Part shown: positions 32,691 to 41,163 of the stretch, in pieces | Layout of the letters: each line of letters begins with the position of its first letter | Position numbering within the stretch: position 1 is the first letter of the stretch | Assembly (NCBI GenBank): GCA_964618975.1 | Contig: CAZUDI010000001.1 | Location: 1-64,000, forward strand | DNA length: 64,000 nucleotides | Source: CAZUDI01 sp964618975 | GTDB lineage: Bacteria > Desulfobacterota > Desulfomonilia > UBA1062 | Direction of reading: 5' to 3' | Position numbers and translations under genes: made by a program | The notes under the pieces: model-generated | Seen by the model: only the letters and a program-made list of their open reading frames with translations | Told to the model about the DNA's origin: nothing | The model's database searches: none

Positions 32691-32720
32691 CTATCCAGAG
32701 AGATTCAGCACAATCCGGAC

Positions 32721-33614
32721 TCAATGCGCATCGGGTGCAGAAGGCAACACCCGCACCCGGGACAGGGTACCGGCGTGCAGGACGACGAAGCTGCCCAGAG
32801 CCACACCGATCTCCCGGGATATCACCGGACACTTGGCTATGAGCAGGAAGAAGATGTCGCGGTCGGCCTGTGAGAGGGTCTCGAAATTGCCCTGCCCCTT
32901 CGAGATGACGAGATCCGCGCTGTGGTAGAGAGCGAGAAATTCCTCCGTACAGTGCTGTAGCGGCGTGCCTGGCGCGGGCGAGCCGCTGGAAATCACCCGA
33001 CACAGGGTGTCCAGCCCGGCCTTATGGGCATCCGCAAGCGTGGCGTCATTGATCACCGGCTTGTCGCGTACGGCACAGATCACCTTCTCGGGCCCGATCA
33101 CCTCGATAAAGATACGGTCGAGGACGATCTCGCCCGCATTGTCACAAAGGTACAGGACGCTGCGGGCCCGCTCGAGCCGCTCCCTTAAGGCATGGGTGTG
33201 ATCGATGGACAGCTGCGCCTCAAGGGCCCTCCTGATCGTGGCCTCCACATCGAGACCGTCGCGCCCCCCGGCTCCGAAGTCGATGATGTTACCGGCCAGG
33301 GCGATGCGTAGGGCCGTATCAAAGGCATCCCCGGATTCCCGGGTGAGGGTCTTCAACTGCGGCAAGAACTGCACGGCCAGTTCGGTATAGTGGCGCTTGA
33401 TCTCGGCATAGGGATCGAGGATCCCGCTGCGTTCACGGATCTGGGCATACATCTCCATGGCCATCAGCGGAGGGGCATGGCCGTAGTCGAAACGCGAGAG
33501 GTTCTCCAGCGTCTCCCGCACAAACCCCTCCTGTGCCTGGAGGGGAAGGTTCGATCTTGCGATATCCACGGCCTGTCGTACGAGACAGGCCACACATTCG
33601 AGACTGGTGTGCAC
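32721..33614 (-). CDS. DUF89 / ARMT1-like damage-control phosphatase
   Basis: A 297-residue protein of the DUF89 family, metal-dependent phosphatases thought to remove damaged sugar phosphates. The opening L-E-C-V-A-C-L-V-R-Q, the metal motifs Y-L-C-D-N-A-G-E near residue 158 and D-K-P-V-I-N-D-A near 187, and K-G-Q-G-N-F-E near 243 are typical. It starts with GTG two bases after the Mrp gene's stop, so the two are co-transcribed. Confidence 0.88.
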   Translation of the reverse strand: MHTSLECVACLVRQAVDIARSNLPLQAQEGFVRETLENLSRFDYGHAPPLMAMEMYAQIRERSGILDPYAEIKRHYTELAVQFLPQLKTLTRESGDAFDTALRIALAGNIIDFGAGGRDGLDVEATIRRALEAQLSIDHTHALRERLERARSVLYLCDNAGEIVLDRIFIEVIGPEKVICAVRDKPVINDATLADAHKAGLDTLCRVISSGSPAPGTPLQHCTEEFLALYHSADLVISKGQGNFETLSQADRDIFFLLIAKCPVISREIGVALGSFVVLHAGTLSRVRVLPSAPDAH

Positions 33615-33616
33615 GC

Positions 33617-34480
33617 CTATAGGACCTTGAGCACGTTTTCCACGATCATGTGAAAGGCCTTATTGGCAGCGGTGCGCTCGTCACCGGTGACAAAGGGCTT
33701 TCCGGCATCCGTCTGGAGAACGATATCCGCATCCAGGGGTACGGCACCGAGGAAGGGGACCTGCAACTCTAAGGCGGCCCTTTCCCCGCCGCCGATCTTG
33801 AAGAGATCGATCTTCTCTCCGCAATGGGGGCAGGCAAAACCGCTCATATTTTCGATGATTCCGAGCAGGTTCAACTCGAGGGCCTTGGCGAACTCCACAC
33901 TCTTGCGCGAATCGAGCAGGGCCACATCCTGGGGTGTGGTAACCACGATGGCGTACGGGGCCTCGATGCCTTCGGCGCCCTTTATGATCTGGGCAATGGA
34001 GAGGGGCTCGTCGCCGGTTCCCGGAGGCAAATCCACCACCAGGTAATCCAGCTCGCCCCAGTTCACGTCCTTGATGAACTGGTTCATCACCGTGTGTTTC
34101 ATGGGACCGCGCCAGATAACGGGCGTATCCTGGTTGTCCAGCAGGTAGCCCACCGAGATCACCTTGAGGTTTGCATGAGCCGCAACCGGTACGATGCTCC
34201 CCTCCTCGTCGGCGAAAAGCTTGCGGTTCTCCACCCCGAGAATCTTGGGGATGTTCGGACCATGAATATCGCCGTCCAGGATGCCGACGCTGTAGCCCTC
34301 ACGGGCAAGGCTCATGGCCAGATTGGCGGCCACCGTGGATTTGCCCACCCCGCCCTTGCCGCTCATGACCATGATGGTGCGCTTGATGCGCTCCAGCCTC
34401 CGCCTTAGCTGCATTTCTTCCTTCTGCTTGCACTGCGATTCGCAAGCCTCGCATGTTGTATTGCATGTCGGGTCAGCCAT
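33617..34480 (-). CDS. mrp: Mrp/NBP35 family Fe-S carrier ATPase
   Basis: A 287-residue P-loop ATPase. The deviant Walker A G-K-G-G-V-G-K-S-T is near residue 41. The N-terminal 20 residues carry C-N-T-T-C-E-A-C-E-S-Q-C, a four-Cys cluster like NBP35, and C-P-H-C near residue 217 is the bridging CxxC. The family assembles and delivers [4Fe-4S] clusters. It fits the many Fe-S proteins of this window. Confidence 0.92.
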   Translation of the reverse strand: MADPTCNTTCEACESQCKQKEEMQLRRRLERIKRTIMVMSGKGGVGKSTVAANLAMSLAREGYSVGILDGDIHGPNIPKILGVENRKLFADEEGSIVPVAAHANLKVISVGYLLDNQDTPVIWRGPMKHTVMNQFIKDVNWGELDYLVVDLPPGTGDEPLSIAQIIKGAEGIEAPYAIVVTTPQDVALLDSRKSVEFAKALELNLLGIIENMSGFACPHCGEKIDLFKIGGGERAALELQVPFLGAVPLDADIVLQTDAGKPFVTGDERTAANKAFHMIVENVLKVL

Positions 34481-34493
34481 GAAAAACTCCTTA

Positions 34494-34550
34494 ATGTCTG
34501 TGATCTACGCCTCAGTCTTGGCCATGAGAGGCCCCGTATGTCTGTGATCT
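34494..34550 (+). repeat. Pair of short direct repeats upstream of mrp
   Basis: ATGTCTGTGATCT occurs twice, 44 bases apart, with weaker similarity continuing to the right (CTCAGTC / CTTAGTC). It lies in the upstream region of mrp and could be regulatory. Confidence 0.5.
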
Positions 34551-34702
34551 GCTTCTTAGTCAGGGTGCCTAACACAGATTGGCACATAATTCAACTTACC
34601 TCCCCCGCAATCCACGAGACCACCGCAGAAAATTTGCTCACAATTCCCGATCCGAGGAGACCCTGCCCCCCTGATTGACCTTGACAAACGCCAGCACACC
34701 CG

Positions 34703-34728
34703 TTAGTGAGTGAGTAATTACTCGCTAA
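34703..34728. promoter_or_regulatory. TetR operator before the transketolase-linked regulator
   Basis: TTAGTGAGT and ACTCGCTAA arms (8 of 9 matching) flank GAGTAATT; the centre GAGTAATTACTC is itself a perfect palindrome. It lies 12 bases before the TetR start and downstream of a TTGACA hexamer at 34681, as expected for autorepression. Confidence 0.7.
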
Positions 34729-34740
34729 TGGGGCGCATGC

Positions 34741-35376
34741 ATGGCTAAGGCAACCTTTCACCGTATTTCGAAGGAAAAGCAGCGCAGAATCCTCGATGTC
34801 GCCGCCAGGGAATTCGCCACCCACGGCTTCCACAAATCCAACATCAATACCATCGCCGAGAACGCGGGCATCTCCATTGGTGCCATGTACAAGTATTTCA
34901 GGAGCAAGGAAGAGCTCTTCAATGAGACTGTGGACGACGGTATCCGCATGCTCGACGACTACTACACCGAGATCGTAAACCGCAGGGGCGACCCCCTGGA
35001 GAAGATCCGCAGTATCTTTACCGAGGTCATCTGTTCCATGGAGGATATGCACTTCTTTCCCCACCTCTATCTGGCGCTCATCTCTACCGGCATGGACGCC
35101 TTTGCCGATGAATACGCGGAGAAGATCGAGCAGGTGGGGAGACAGTACCTCACGCGCCTGATCCGGGAGGGCATCGAGGACGGCTACATCCGCAGGGACA
35201 TCGACATCGAGATGGCCGTCTATTTCATCGACAACCATCTCATGATGCTCCTTTTCGCGCGCGTTTCCCCCTTTCTGAAGATCCGCCAGCAGACCTTCCT
35301 GGGGGGAGAGACCGCCCCCGCACGCATCGTGGAAGAGACCGTGAACATCTGCCGCAGGATGTTCGTGCCCGATTGA
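34741..35376 (+). CDS. TetR/AcrR family transcriptional regulator
   Basis: A 211-residue TetR protein with an N-terminal helix-turn-helix (N-x-I-A-E-N-A-G-I-S-I-G-A-M-Y-K-Y-F) and a ligand domain of the QacR/FadR-like kind. A palindromic operator sits just before it. The transketolase genes begin 46 bases after its stop on the same strand, so it probably controls them and itself. Confidence 0.92.
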   Translation: MAKATFHRISKEKQRRILDVAAREFATHGFHKSNINTIAENAGISIGAMYKYFRSKEELFNETVDDGIRMLDDYYTEIVNRRGDPLEKIRSIFTEVICSMEDMHFFPHLYLALISTGMDAFADEYAEKIEQVGRQYLTRLIREGIEDGYIRRDIDIEMAVYFIDNHLMMLLFARVSPFLKIRQQTFLGGETAPARIVEETVNICRRMFVPD

Positions 35377-35422
35377 GGCTGTACCCCCGCAAGGGGAGAC
35401 CATAGTGGAGGAGGTTTGATCT

Positions 35423-36271
35423 ATGCCGCTTACGCCTGAAGAAAACAGGGAGTTGATTGGCAAGGCGTGTGAGATCCGCAAGGAAATCGTCACGATCGCC
35501 TTTACCGCGGGTGGCGGGCACGTGGGGGGCTCGCTCTCCCAGACGGATGTCCTGGTGGCGCTGTACTACCGCTTTATGAACATCGATCCCACGCGCCCTG
35601 ACTGGGAGGACCGCGACCGTTTCATCCTCTCCAAGGGCCACGGGGGGCTCGGATGGGCCGCCGTCCTGGGAGACAAGGGCTATTTCGACAAGAAGCTCCT
35701 GAAAAATTTCAACAAGACCGGCTCGCCCTTCGGCATGCACCTCGACAGCCTCAAGGTGCCCGGCTGCGACGCCTCCACCGGATCGCTGGGGCACGGCTTG
35801 GCGATCGCGGTGGGCATGGCCAAGGGCGCCCGGCTGCTAGGCAAGTCGTACCGCACCTATGTCATGATGGGCGACGGTGAGCTGTGTGAGGGCTCGGTGT
35901 GGGAGGCCGCTATCCTGGCCGGTCACCACAAGCTGGACAACCTCATCGCCTTTATCGACCGCAACCAGCTCATGATCGACGGCCCCACCGAGGAGATCAC
36001 CACCCTCGAGCCACTGGTCGACAAATTCGTGGCCTTTGGCTGGGACACCCAGAGGATCGACGGCCACGACTTCGAACAGATCGTGGCCGCTATCGAAAAG
36101 GCCCACTCTGTCAAGGACAAGCCCTCGATAATCATCTGCGACACGATCAAGGGTAAGGGGGTCTGCCAGTTCGAGGGCAACGCCCAGTGGCACTACGGGG
36201 GCATCGATTCCGACATCCGGGATCAGGCCTTCTCAGACATCGACAAGCTCCGCAAAGAGCTCTGCGGATAA
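35423..36271 (+). CDS. Transketolase, N-terminal subunit
   Basis: A 282-residue ThDP-binding half of a split transketolase. The cofactor motif G-D-G-E-L-C-E-G-S-V-W-E-A-A is near residue 152 and ends in R-N-Q-L; H-V-G-G-S-L-S and S-K-G-H-G are also present. GGAGGAGG lies 9 bases before the ATG. It works with the C-terminal half encoded next to move two-carbon units in the pentose phosphate pathway, or in a related reaction. Confidence 0.92.
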   Translation: MPLTPEENRELIGKACEIRKEIVTIAFTAGGGHVGGSLSQTDVLVALYYRFMNIDPTRPDWEDRDRFILSKGHGGLGWAAVLGDKGYFDKKLLKNFNKTGSPFGMHLDSLKVPGCDASTGSLGHGLAIAVGMAKGARLLGKSYRTYVMMGDGELCEGSVWEAAILAGHHKLDNLIAFIDRNQLMIDGPTEEITTLEPLVDKFVAFGWDTQRIDGHDFEQIVAAIEKAHSVKDKPSIIICDTIKGKGVCQFEGNAQWHYGGIDSDIRDQAFSDIDKLRKELCG

Positions 36272-36283
36272 AGGAGGCGCAAG

Positions 36284-37291
36284 ATGGCTGAAGGTATGAC
36301 ATGGTCGGTTACCGACGGTGACAAGCTGACCCAGGCGGAAATCTATGGCGAGGTCCTCTCGCAGATGGGCGAGAAATACCCCAACCTCGTCGCCATGACG
36401 GCCGACCTGGCCAAATCCACCAAGATCGGCCGGTTTGAAAAGAGGTATCCCGAGCGCTTCATCAATGTCGGCATCGCCGAGAACTCCCTCTTCGGCATGG
36501 CGGCAGGACTCGCCCAGTCGGGGCTCCTGCCGGTGGTCTCCACCTTTGCCGTGTTCGCTTCTCTTCGGTGCGCCGAACAGGTGCGCACCGACATCTGCTA
36601 CCAGAACCTGAACGTGAAGATCATCGCCACCCACGCCGGCATCTCGTTCGGCCAGGCCGGCTCCACCCATCACTGCACCGAGGACATCGCCGTGATGCGC
36701 TCTTTCGCCAACATGACCGTCATCGTGCCCGCCGACGGCATCGAGACCGGCAACGCCGTGAGCCAGGCCCTGGAATGGCCCGGCCCGGTCTATATCCGTA
36801 TCGGCCGTGGTTTCGAGCCCCACGTGCACACCACGCAGGACTATGGCTTCACCATCGGCAAGGCCGTGACCCTCAAAGACGGCCACGACGTCACCCTCAT
36901 CGCCTGTGGCGTGGGTGTGCTCCAGGCCATGCGCGCCGCCGCGGTGCTTGGGGCCCAGGGCCTCTCCGTACGCGTCATCGATATGCACACCATCAAGCCC
37001 ATCGACGCCGACATCATCATCAAGGCCGTGCGCGAGACGCGCCGTATCGTGACCATCGAGGAACACAACATCTTCGGGGGCCTGGGCTCGGCCGTGGCCG
37101 ACGTGATTACCGCCAGCGGCAAGGCCTGCGCCTTCCGCAAACTCGGTGTGCCGGACGCATTCTCGATCGTGGGCTATCCCGAGGACCTCTACCACCACTA
37201 CGGCTTCGATGCCGACGGCATCGTCGAGGCCGTGGGCGCGCTCATGAAGATGGAGATCGAAGAGGACGAAGACTGGGAAGACGAGGTGTAG
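36284..37291 (+). CDS. Transketolase, C-terminal subunit
   Basis: A 335-residue second half of the enzyme, with the pyrimidine-binding domain (N-V-G-I-A-E-N-S-L, the Glu activating ThDP) and the C-terminal domain with A-C-G-V-G-V-L and E-E-H-N-I-F-G-G-L-G-S. It starts 12 bases after the N-terminal subunit. The acidic tail E-E-D-E-D-W-E-D-E is unusual for the family and may contact the following gene's product. Confidence 0.92.
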   Translation: MAEGMTWSVTDGDKLTQAEIYGEVLSQMGEKYPNLVAMTADLAKSTKIGRFEKRYPERFINVGIAENSLFGMAAGLAQSGLLPVVSTFAVFASLRCAEQVRTDICYQNLNVKIIATHAGISFGQAGSTHHCTEDIAVMRSFANMTVIVPADGIETGNAVSQALEWPGPVYIRIGRGFEPHVHTTQDYGFTIGKAVTLKDGHDVTLIACGVGVLQAMRAAAVLGAQGLSVRVIDMHTIKPIDADIIIKAVRETRRIVTIEEHNIFGGLGSAVADVITASGKACAFRKLGVPDAFSIVGYPEDLYHHYGFDADGIVEAVGALMKMEIEEDEDWEDEV

Positions 37292-37294
37292 GCC

Positions 37295-38077
37295 ATGGCT
37301 GACACGGTTAAGCTTACCAACCGGATAATCCTGCGGTCGATCTTTCCGCTCTTCAAGGTCATCTACGAGGCCGACTGCAGTAAGGCCAAGGACATCTTGG
37401 GGCGCTTCGACGGTGTGATCCAGTTTGCCGTCCACCATAGTGACACCGGCGCCTACCTCGAGTTCAAAGACGGGGGGCTCGAGGTGCTCCAGGGCATCCA
37501 CCCGCGGCCGGATATCTATATCGGCTTTCGCGACATGGCCGCCATGAACGCCATGTTCACCGGCGGCAAGCCCTCCGAGATCGGCCTGCCCCGCCTCAGG
37601 GGCCTCTGGCGCCTGGGGCTGCTCGTGCGCCTGGGCCTGCTCTTCCCGGGCCTGCTGATGCTCATGCCCGACAACCACCCCAGTGACCCCTCCAAGCGTG
37701 CCCTCAAGGTGCGTATGACCATGTACATGGTCACCAACGCGCTCAGCCAGCTCAACAAGGGCGGCGACGAGGACATGCAGACCTGGACGGCCAAACAGCC
37801 CGACCGCATCTACCAGCTCTCGGTGGACCCCGACGGCGACGCGGCCTACCTGCGCGTCAAGGCCGGCAAGACCAAGGCCGGCCGGGGGCGCTACGCCCGC
37901 AAGGCCCCCTTCATTCACATGCGCTTCAATTCGCTGGATTCAGCCTATGCCGTGCTCTGTGAAGGCAAGGACACCCTCACGGCCATCTCCGATGGCGACC
38001 TCAATCTCGAGGGTTCCCCGGAGTACGGCGGCGCCTTCGGCGGCTTCATGCTCAAGATCCAGGACCTCGTTACCTGA
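37295..38077 (+). CDS. SCP2-like protein in the transketolase operon
   Basis: A 260-residue protein that starts 3 bases after the transketolase gene. Residues 35-95 look like a sterol-carrier-protein-2-type domain (V-I-Q-F-A-V, E-F-K-D-G-G-L-E-V, I-Y-I-G-F-R-D, F-T-G-G-K-P). A short hydrophobic Leu-rich stretch follows (about 104-128), and the C-terminal half repeats weaker elements. It may bind a lipid or acyl-CoA. Its place in a sugar-phosphate operon is odd; the function is unknown. Confidence 0.6.
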   Translation: MADTVKLTNRIILRSIFPLFKVIYEADCSKAKDILGRFDGVIQFAVHHSDTGAYLEFKDGGLEVLQGIHPRPDIYIGFRDMAAMNAMFTGGKPSEIGLPRLRGLWRLGLLVRLGLLFPGLLMLMPDNHPSDPSKRALKVRMTMYMVTNALSQLNKGGDEDMQTWTAKQPDRIYQLSVDPDGDAAYLRVKAGKTKAGRGRYARKAPFIHMRFNSLDSAYAVLCEGKDTLTAISDGDLNLEGSPEYGGAFGGFMLKIQDLVT

Positions 38078-38083
38078 ATCCCA

Positions 38084-38120
38084 GCCGGGCCCCCTGTTCC
38101 CTGAAGGGGGCCCGGCTTTT
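38084..38120 (+). terminator. Terminator of the transketolase operon
   Basis: Perfect 11-base stem (GCCGGGCCCCC with its complement) around an 11-base loop, followed by TTTT, 6 bases after the SCP2-like gene. Confidence 0.85.
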
Positions 38121-38140
38121 AAGAGAAAAGAACAAACCTG

Positions 38141-38189
38141 ACCGACCTCCCCATCCCCCTCATGGAAGGCGGGGGATGGGGAGGTCGGT
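38141..38189. terminator. Second strong hairpin
   Basis: A 19-base perfect stem (ACCGACCTCCCCATCCCCC with its complement, 11-base loop), 20 bases after the operon terminator. It has only a CTT tail. It may be a backup or a bidirectional stop for the convergent HEAT gene. Confidence 0.7.
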
Positions 38190-38333
38190 CTTCAGCTCCC
38201 GGGCTGGGCACATGAAACAATCCCTTGAGCTTGACTATCCTCGACTTAAGCGTCGGGGAGTTATGGTGATTGAATTCGACACCGGTGCGCAGGGTCGTGC
38301 GGTGCCTGCCCGGGATGGCGGCCGAGAAGCCGG

Positions 38334-39797
38334 CTAGTCCCAGACCACCTTGGATTCCGGTTGGATCCTGCCGAGGGCGCGGTAGGCGTACTCCCTGACA
38401 TACCAGCAGTCATCGTCGTGCACGACACCTGTGAGGGCAGCCAGGGCCTCACCTCCCCCGATCCTACCCAGTGCCCAGCAGGCCTTGGTGCGCACATTCA
38501 TGTTCGCATCCTCGAGGGCGTCCAGCAGAAGGGGCACCAGTGAGGCCTCTCCCCGCTGGCCGGCCACGATCAGGGCATTCAGACGCACCCGCGGGCTCTG
38601 ATCCCGGGCATAGCGCTCCAGTTCGCGTGCGCTGAGCTCGTCGGGGGCGCTCAGGAGGGTCACGTAGCGTTGGGCCTCGTGTTCGGAAAGCACGTAGGCG
38701 TGGACCTTCTCCGGATGTGTCTGAAGTTGGTGTATGAGGAAGACCTGGTAGCCGGCGGGCAGCCAGCCCGCAAGATAGATACCCAGCAGGAGTGTTGTCA
38801 GGGTCAGGCCTCTCCCGGCCAGCGCAAATCCGAGCCAGACAAGCGCCAGCAGGCCTACCAGCGGCAGGGCCTTGAGCGCGGTGCCGATACCGCGTCGCAT
38901 CGGGCGGTTGCGGTCGAAGAGCCGAGATCCCGCGGTGATGATGCGATTCTGGGCATTCAGCGGCGAGGCATCCTCCACGCGCAGGGCCGTGCATGGCAGG
39001 TCCTGTGTGCCGGCCACCAGGCTGCTGCTGCCTGCAAGCCTGCAGGGGTCAACGCTGCGGATCCACAGCGTCCCGTGTGGCCGCGGACCGATCCTGGCCC
39101 GGCTGTGCGCCAGGGCGATCACGTTCTGCGAGCGCTGGGCAAGGGGCTTGATCACATCGGCCGCGATCAGGGTGTGCTGATAGTAGAAGGTGCTCACCTC
39201 TCTCAAACCGGGCAGCATCAGCATGCCATCCCGGATCTGGATAAAGGAGGAGGAAGAAAGCGTGAGCACCGGCAGCACGAGCACGAGCACGCAGAAACCC
39301 CATCTCTTCAGGGAGGGGCAGACCCTCTCGCGGCGCCGGCGCATCACCCCGGCAAAGGGGAGGAAAAAGGCACCCGGGGTCAGGGCGGCACAGCTTAACG
39401 CCAGAGCTGGCATCTCGCGGCTGTAGCACAGACACAGGCACACCGCGCCGTAGGGGACCAGCCAGATAAGATCCCCGCGCCTGAAGCGCCCCCTGAACCA
39501 GGGCCTCAGTGCGAGCAGGGACCCCATAAGGGCGAACAGGACTCCCAGGGTGCAGCCGAACAAGAGTGCGTTACCCAGTTGGTGGCGCGCGGCGGTGAGG
39601 TAGGCGTCATCGGGCCGGATCACCGTGGTCATGCCGTGGGCGGCGAAAAGCTGCATCTCCTGCTGAAGCTTGAGGGCATGGCTGCGCACGAAAAGGTAGC
39701 CATAGAGGCTCAAGAGGCTGGTGGTGCCGACCATACCCAGGGTGCAGGCCTGAAAGAACCGCGACACGTCACGGGAGGCATCAGGGGCAGGCGGCAT
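38334..39797 (-). CDS. Membrane protein with HEAT-like repeats
   Basis: A 487-residue protein. The N-terminal 370 residues contain about six hydrophobic helices (near 17-35, 74-94, 108-126, 128-148, 167-185 and 310-330), with a periplasmic segment between the fifth and sixth. The C-terminal 100 residues form HEAT-type helical repeats (V-R-L-N-A-L-I-V-A-G, V-R-T-K-A-C-W-A-L-G-R-I-G, V-R-E-Y-A-Y-R-A-L-G-R-I). I do not recognise a specific family. The repeats suggest a cytoplasmic protein-binding face. Confidence 0.72.
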   Translation of the reverse strand: MPPAPDASRDVSRFFQACTLGMVGTTSLLSLYGYLFVRSHALKLQQEMQLFAAHGMTTVIRPDDAYLTAARHQLGNALLFGCTLGVLFALMGSLLALRPWFRGRFRRGDLIWLVPYGAVCLCLCYSREMPALALSCAALTPGAFFLPFAGVMRRRRERVCPSLKRWGFCVLVLVLPVLTLSSSSFIQIRDGMLMLPGLREVSTFYYQHTLIAADVIKPLAQRSQNVIALAHSRARIGPRPHGTLWIRSVDPCRLAGSSSLVAGTQDLPCTALRVEDASPLNAQNRIITAGSRLFDRNRPMRRGIGTALKALPLVGLLALVWLGFALAGRGLTLTTLLLGIYLAGWLPAGYQVFLIHQLQTHPEKVHAYVLSEHEAQRYVTLLSAPDELSARELERYARDQSPRVRLNALIVAGQRGEASLVPLLLDALEDANMNVRTKACWALGRIGGGEALAALTGVVHDDDCWYVREYAYRALGRIQPESKVVWD

Positions 39798-39802
39798 GGA
39801 GG

Positions 39803-40390
39803 TTACCGGGATCGGTTCTTGGTCTTCTTGGGCGCAACCTTCCTGGCGCTGACTTTTTTGGCAGGATCGGATCCCTGCCTGTGCTGGCCCTGTTTCTTGC
39901 CAAGGGTTTCGGCGCTCTTGTAGCCTTCGAGCAGGGAAAAGACTACCTGCCGCGTACCGGCGCTCTTCCTTCCCCGGACCGCCTCAACATCGGAGCGGGA
40001 AATCCACACGTTGCGCAGCTTCTTGACCTCCTTGGTGTACCTGATGAAATCGGCGAGGGCCTCGTCACAGACCTGGGTGAAGCGACGGGAATCGAGGAAG
40101 GCGATGTCACGCATGGTTTCCACGGTCTGTTTTTCGAGCTTCATGACATAGCGGATGCGTTTTTCCGTACAGGCGCTACGCGGACCGACATAGCGCTCGA
40201 CGCTCCTGGCCGGCACCGGGCTACCGAGTTCCTGTTCGCGGGCAAAGATATAGGCCTTCATGGCGGCCTCGACAAAATCAACCATAGCCACGTTCAGCAT
40301 GCGTGACAGGACCCTGAGTTCATTCAGGGTGGCGGACTTGAAATACATCATGAATCGAGCGGTTTCGTTTGTGATCTGTGCGGCACTCAT
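39803..40390 (-). CDS. Protein with two RHH-like segments and a basic tail
   Basis: A 195-residue protein. Two segments (about residues 8-48 and 78-120) each have a short strand followed by two helices, as in ribbon-helix-helix DNA-binding domains, for example F-M-M-Y-F-K-S-A-T-L-N-E-L and Y-V-M-K-L-E-K-Q-T-V-E-T-M. The last 45 residues are Lys/Arg/Ser-rich and end K-K-T-K-N-R-S-R, like a histone-type tail. It probably binds DNA. AGGAGG 5 bases before the ATG at 40390 fixes the start. It lies 5 bases downstream of no other regulator gene and its target is unknown. Confidence 0.6.
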   Translation of the reverse strand: MSAAQITNETARFMMYFKSATLNELRVLSRMLNVAMVDFVEAAMKAYIFAREQELGSPVPARSVERYVGPRSACTEKRIRYVMKLEKQTVETMRDIAFLDSRRFTQVCDEALADFIRYTKEVKKLRNVWISRSDVEAVRGRKSAGTRQVVFSLLEGYKSAETLGKKQGQHRQGSDPAKKVSARKVAPKKTKNRSR

Positions 40391-40528
40391 GCATGTTCCT
40401 CCTAGGCTGTTCTGGCCGTTTCCCTCATCATTGTCCTGTCTGTGCCCGGCCACCGCATACAGACTGTGACCACACACCTGCGCTTCCCCCATATCAACAA
40501 GCGCTCAATCACCCGGCCTTCTATCGTG

Positions 40529-40607
40529 GCTATGAAAACCCTCCGGCAAGCCCGGGCCACTCCTTGACGCCAGAAGCGGCGGGGAACCCGACCCATACCG
40601 ATTAAAC
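40529..40607 (-). repeat. Intergenic dispersed repeat, copy 7 (reverse)
   Basis: Reverse copy: TATGAAAACCCTCCGGCAAG, CTCCTTGACGCCAGAAGCGG, CGGGGAACCCGACCCAT and the end CCGATTAAAC. The stop codon of frr lies in its last bases. Confidence 0.8.
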
Positions 40608-41159
40608 TTCCAGAATCTCTTTTTCCTTTACGGACAGGAGTTCATCCACCTTCTTGATACTCTCGTCCGTGACGGTCTGCACTTTGTCGAGCCCCTTCTG
40701 CATCTCATCCTTGTTGATCTCCTTGTCCTTCTCGAGATCCTTGAGCAGGGCATTGGCGTCCCGGCGATGGTTGCGCATCTCGATCTTATAGTCCTCCGCC
40801 ATCTTCTTGACCATACGGACCAGTTCCTTGCGGCGTTCCTCGTTCAACGGGGGGATAGGCACCCGGATGATGTTCCCGTCATTATTGGGGGTCAGACCGA
40901 GCTCCGATTTCATAATGGCCTTTTCGATCGGCCCCAGGGCACCCTTATCCCAGGGCTGAATGGAAATCAGCCGAGCTTCGGGTACGGACAGGGTGGCCAG
41001 CTGGTTCAGCGGTGTCGGGCTGCCGTAGTAATCCACCAGGATCCCGTCCATAATGCCGATGGAGGCCCTGCCCGTGCGCACCTTGGCCAGGGCCTGCTTC
41101 ATGGCCTCGAGGCTCTTGACCATGTCCTGCTTCATTTCATTGAGTACATCATCAACCAT
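40602..41159 (-). CDS. frr: Ribosome recycling factor
   Basis: A 185-residue protein of normal length that splits post-termination ribosomes with EF-G. It has the conserved K-V-R-T-G-R-A, P-L-N-Q-L-A and I-P-x-L-N-E-E-R-R-K-E-L-V motifs. The ATG at 41159 is used because it matches the family start; it begins 4 bases after pyrH ends. It is the last gene of the rpsB-tsf-pyrH-frr block. Confidence 0.97.
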   Translation of the reverse strand: MVDDVLNEMKQDMVKSLEAMKQALAKVRTGRASIGIMDGILVDYYGSPTPLNQLATLSVPEARLISIQPWDKGALGPIEKAIMKSELGLTPNNDGNIIRVPIPPLNEERRKELVRMVKKMAEDYKIEMRNHRRDANALLKDLEKDKEINKDEMQKGLDKVQTVTDESIKKVDELLSVKEKEILEV

Positions 41160-41163
41160 AGGT

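Noticed and set aside
31902..32873. Long plus-strand frame covering the DUF6982-like gene
   Set aside because: It runs through a better supported gene in another frame (with GGGAGG site) and into intergenic repeat sequence.
36233..37918. 561-codon minus-strand frame opposite the transketolase genes
   Set aside because: Gly/His/Val-rich product with no domains; it is the mirror of strong plus-strand genes, a common effect of GC-rich third positions.
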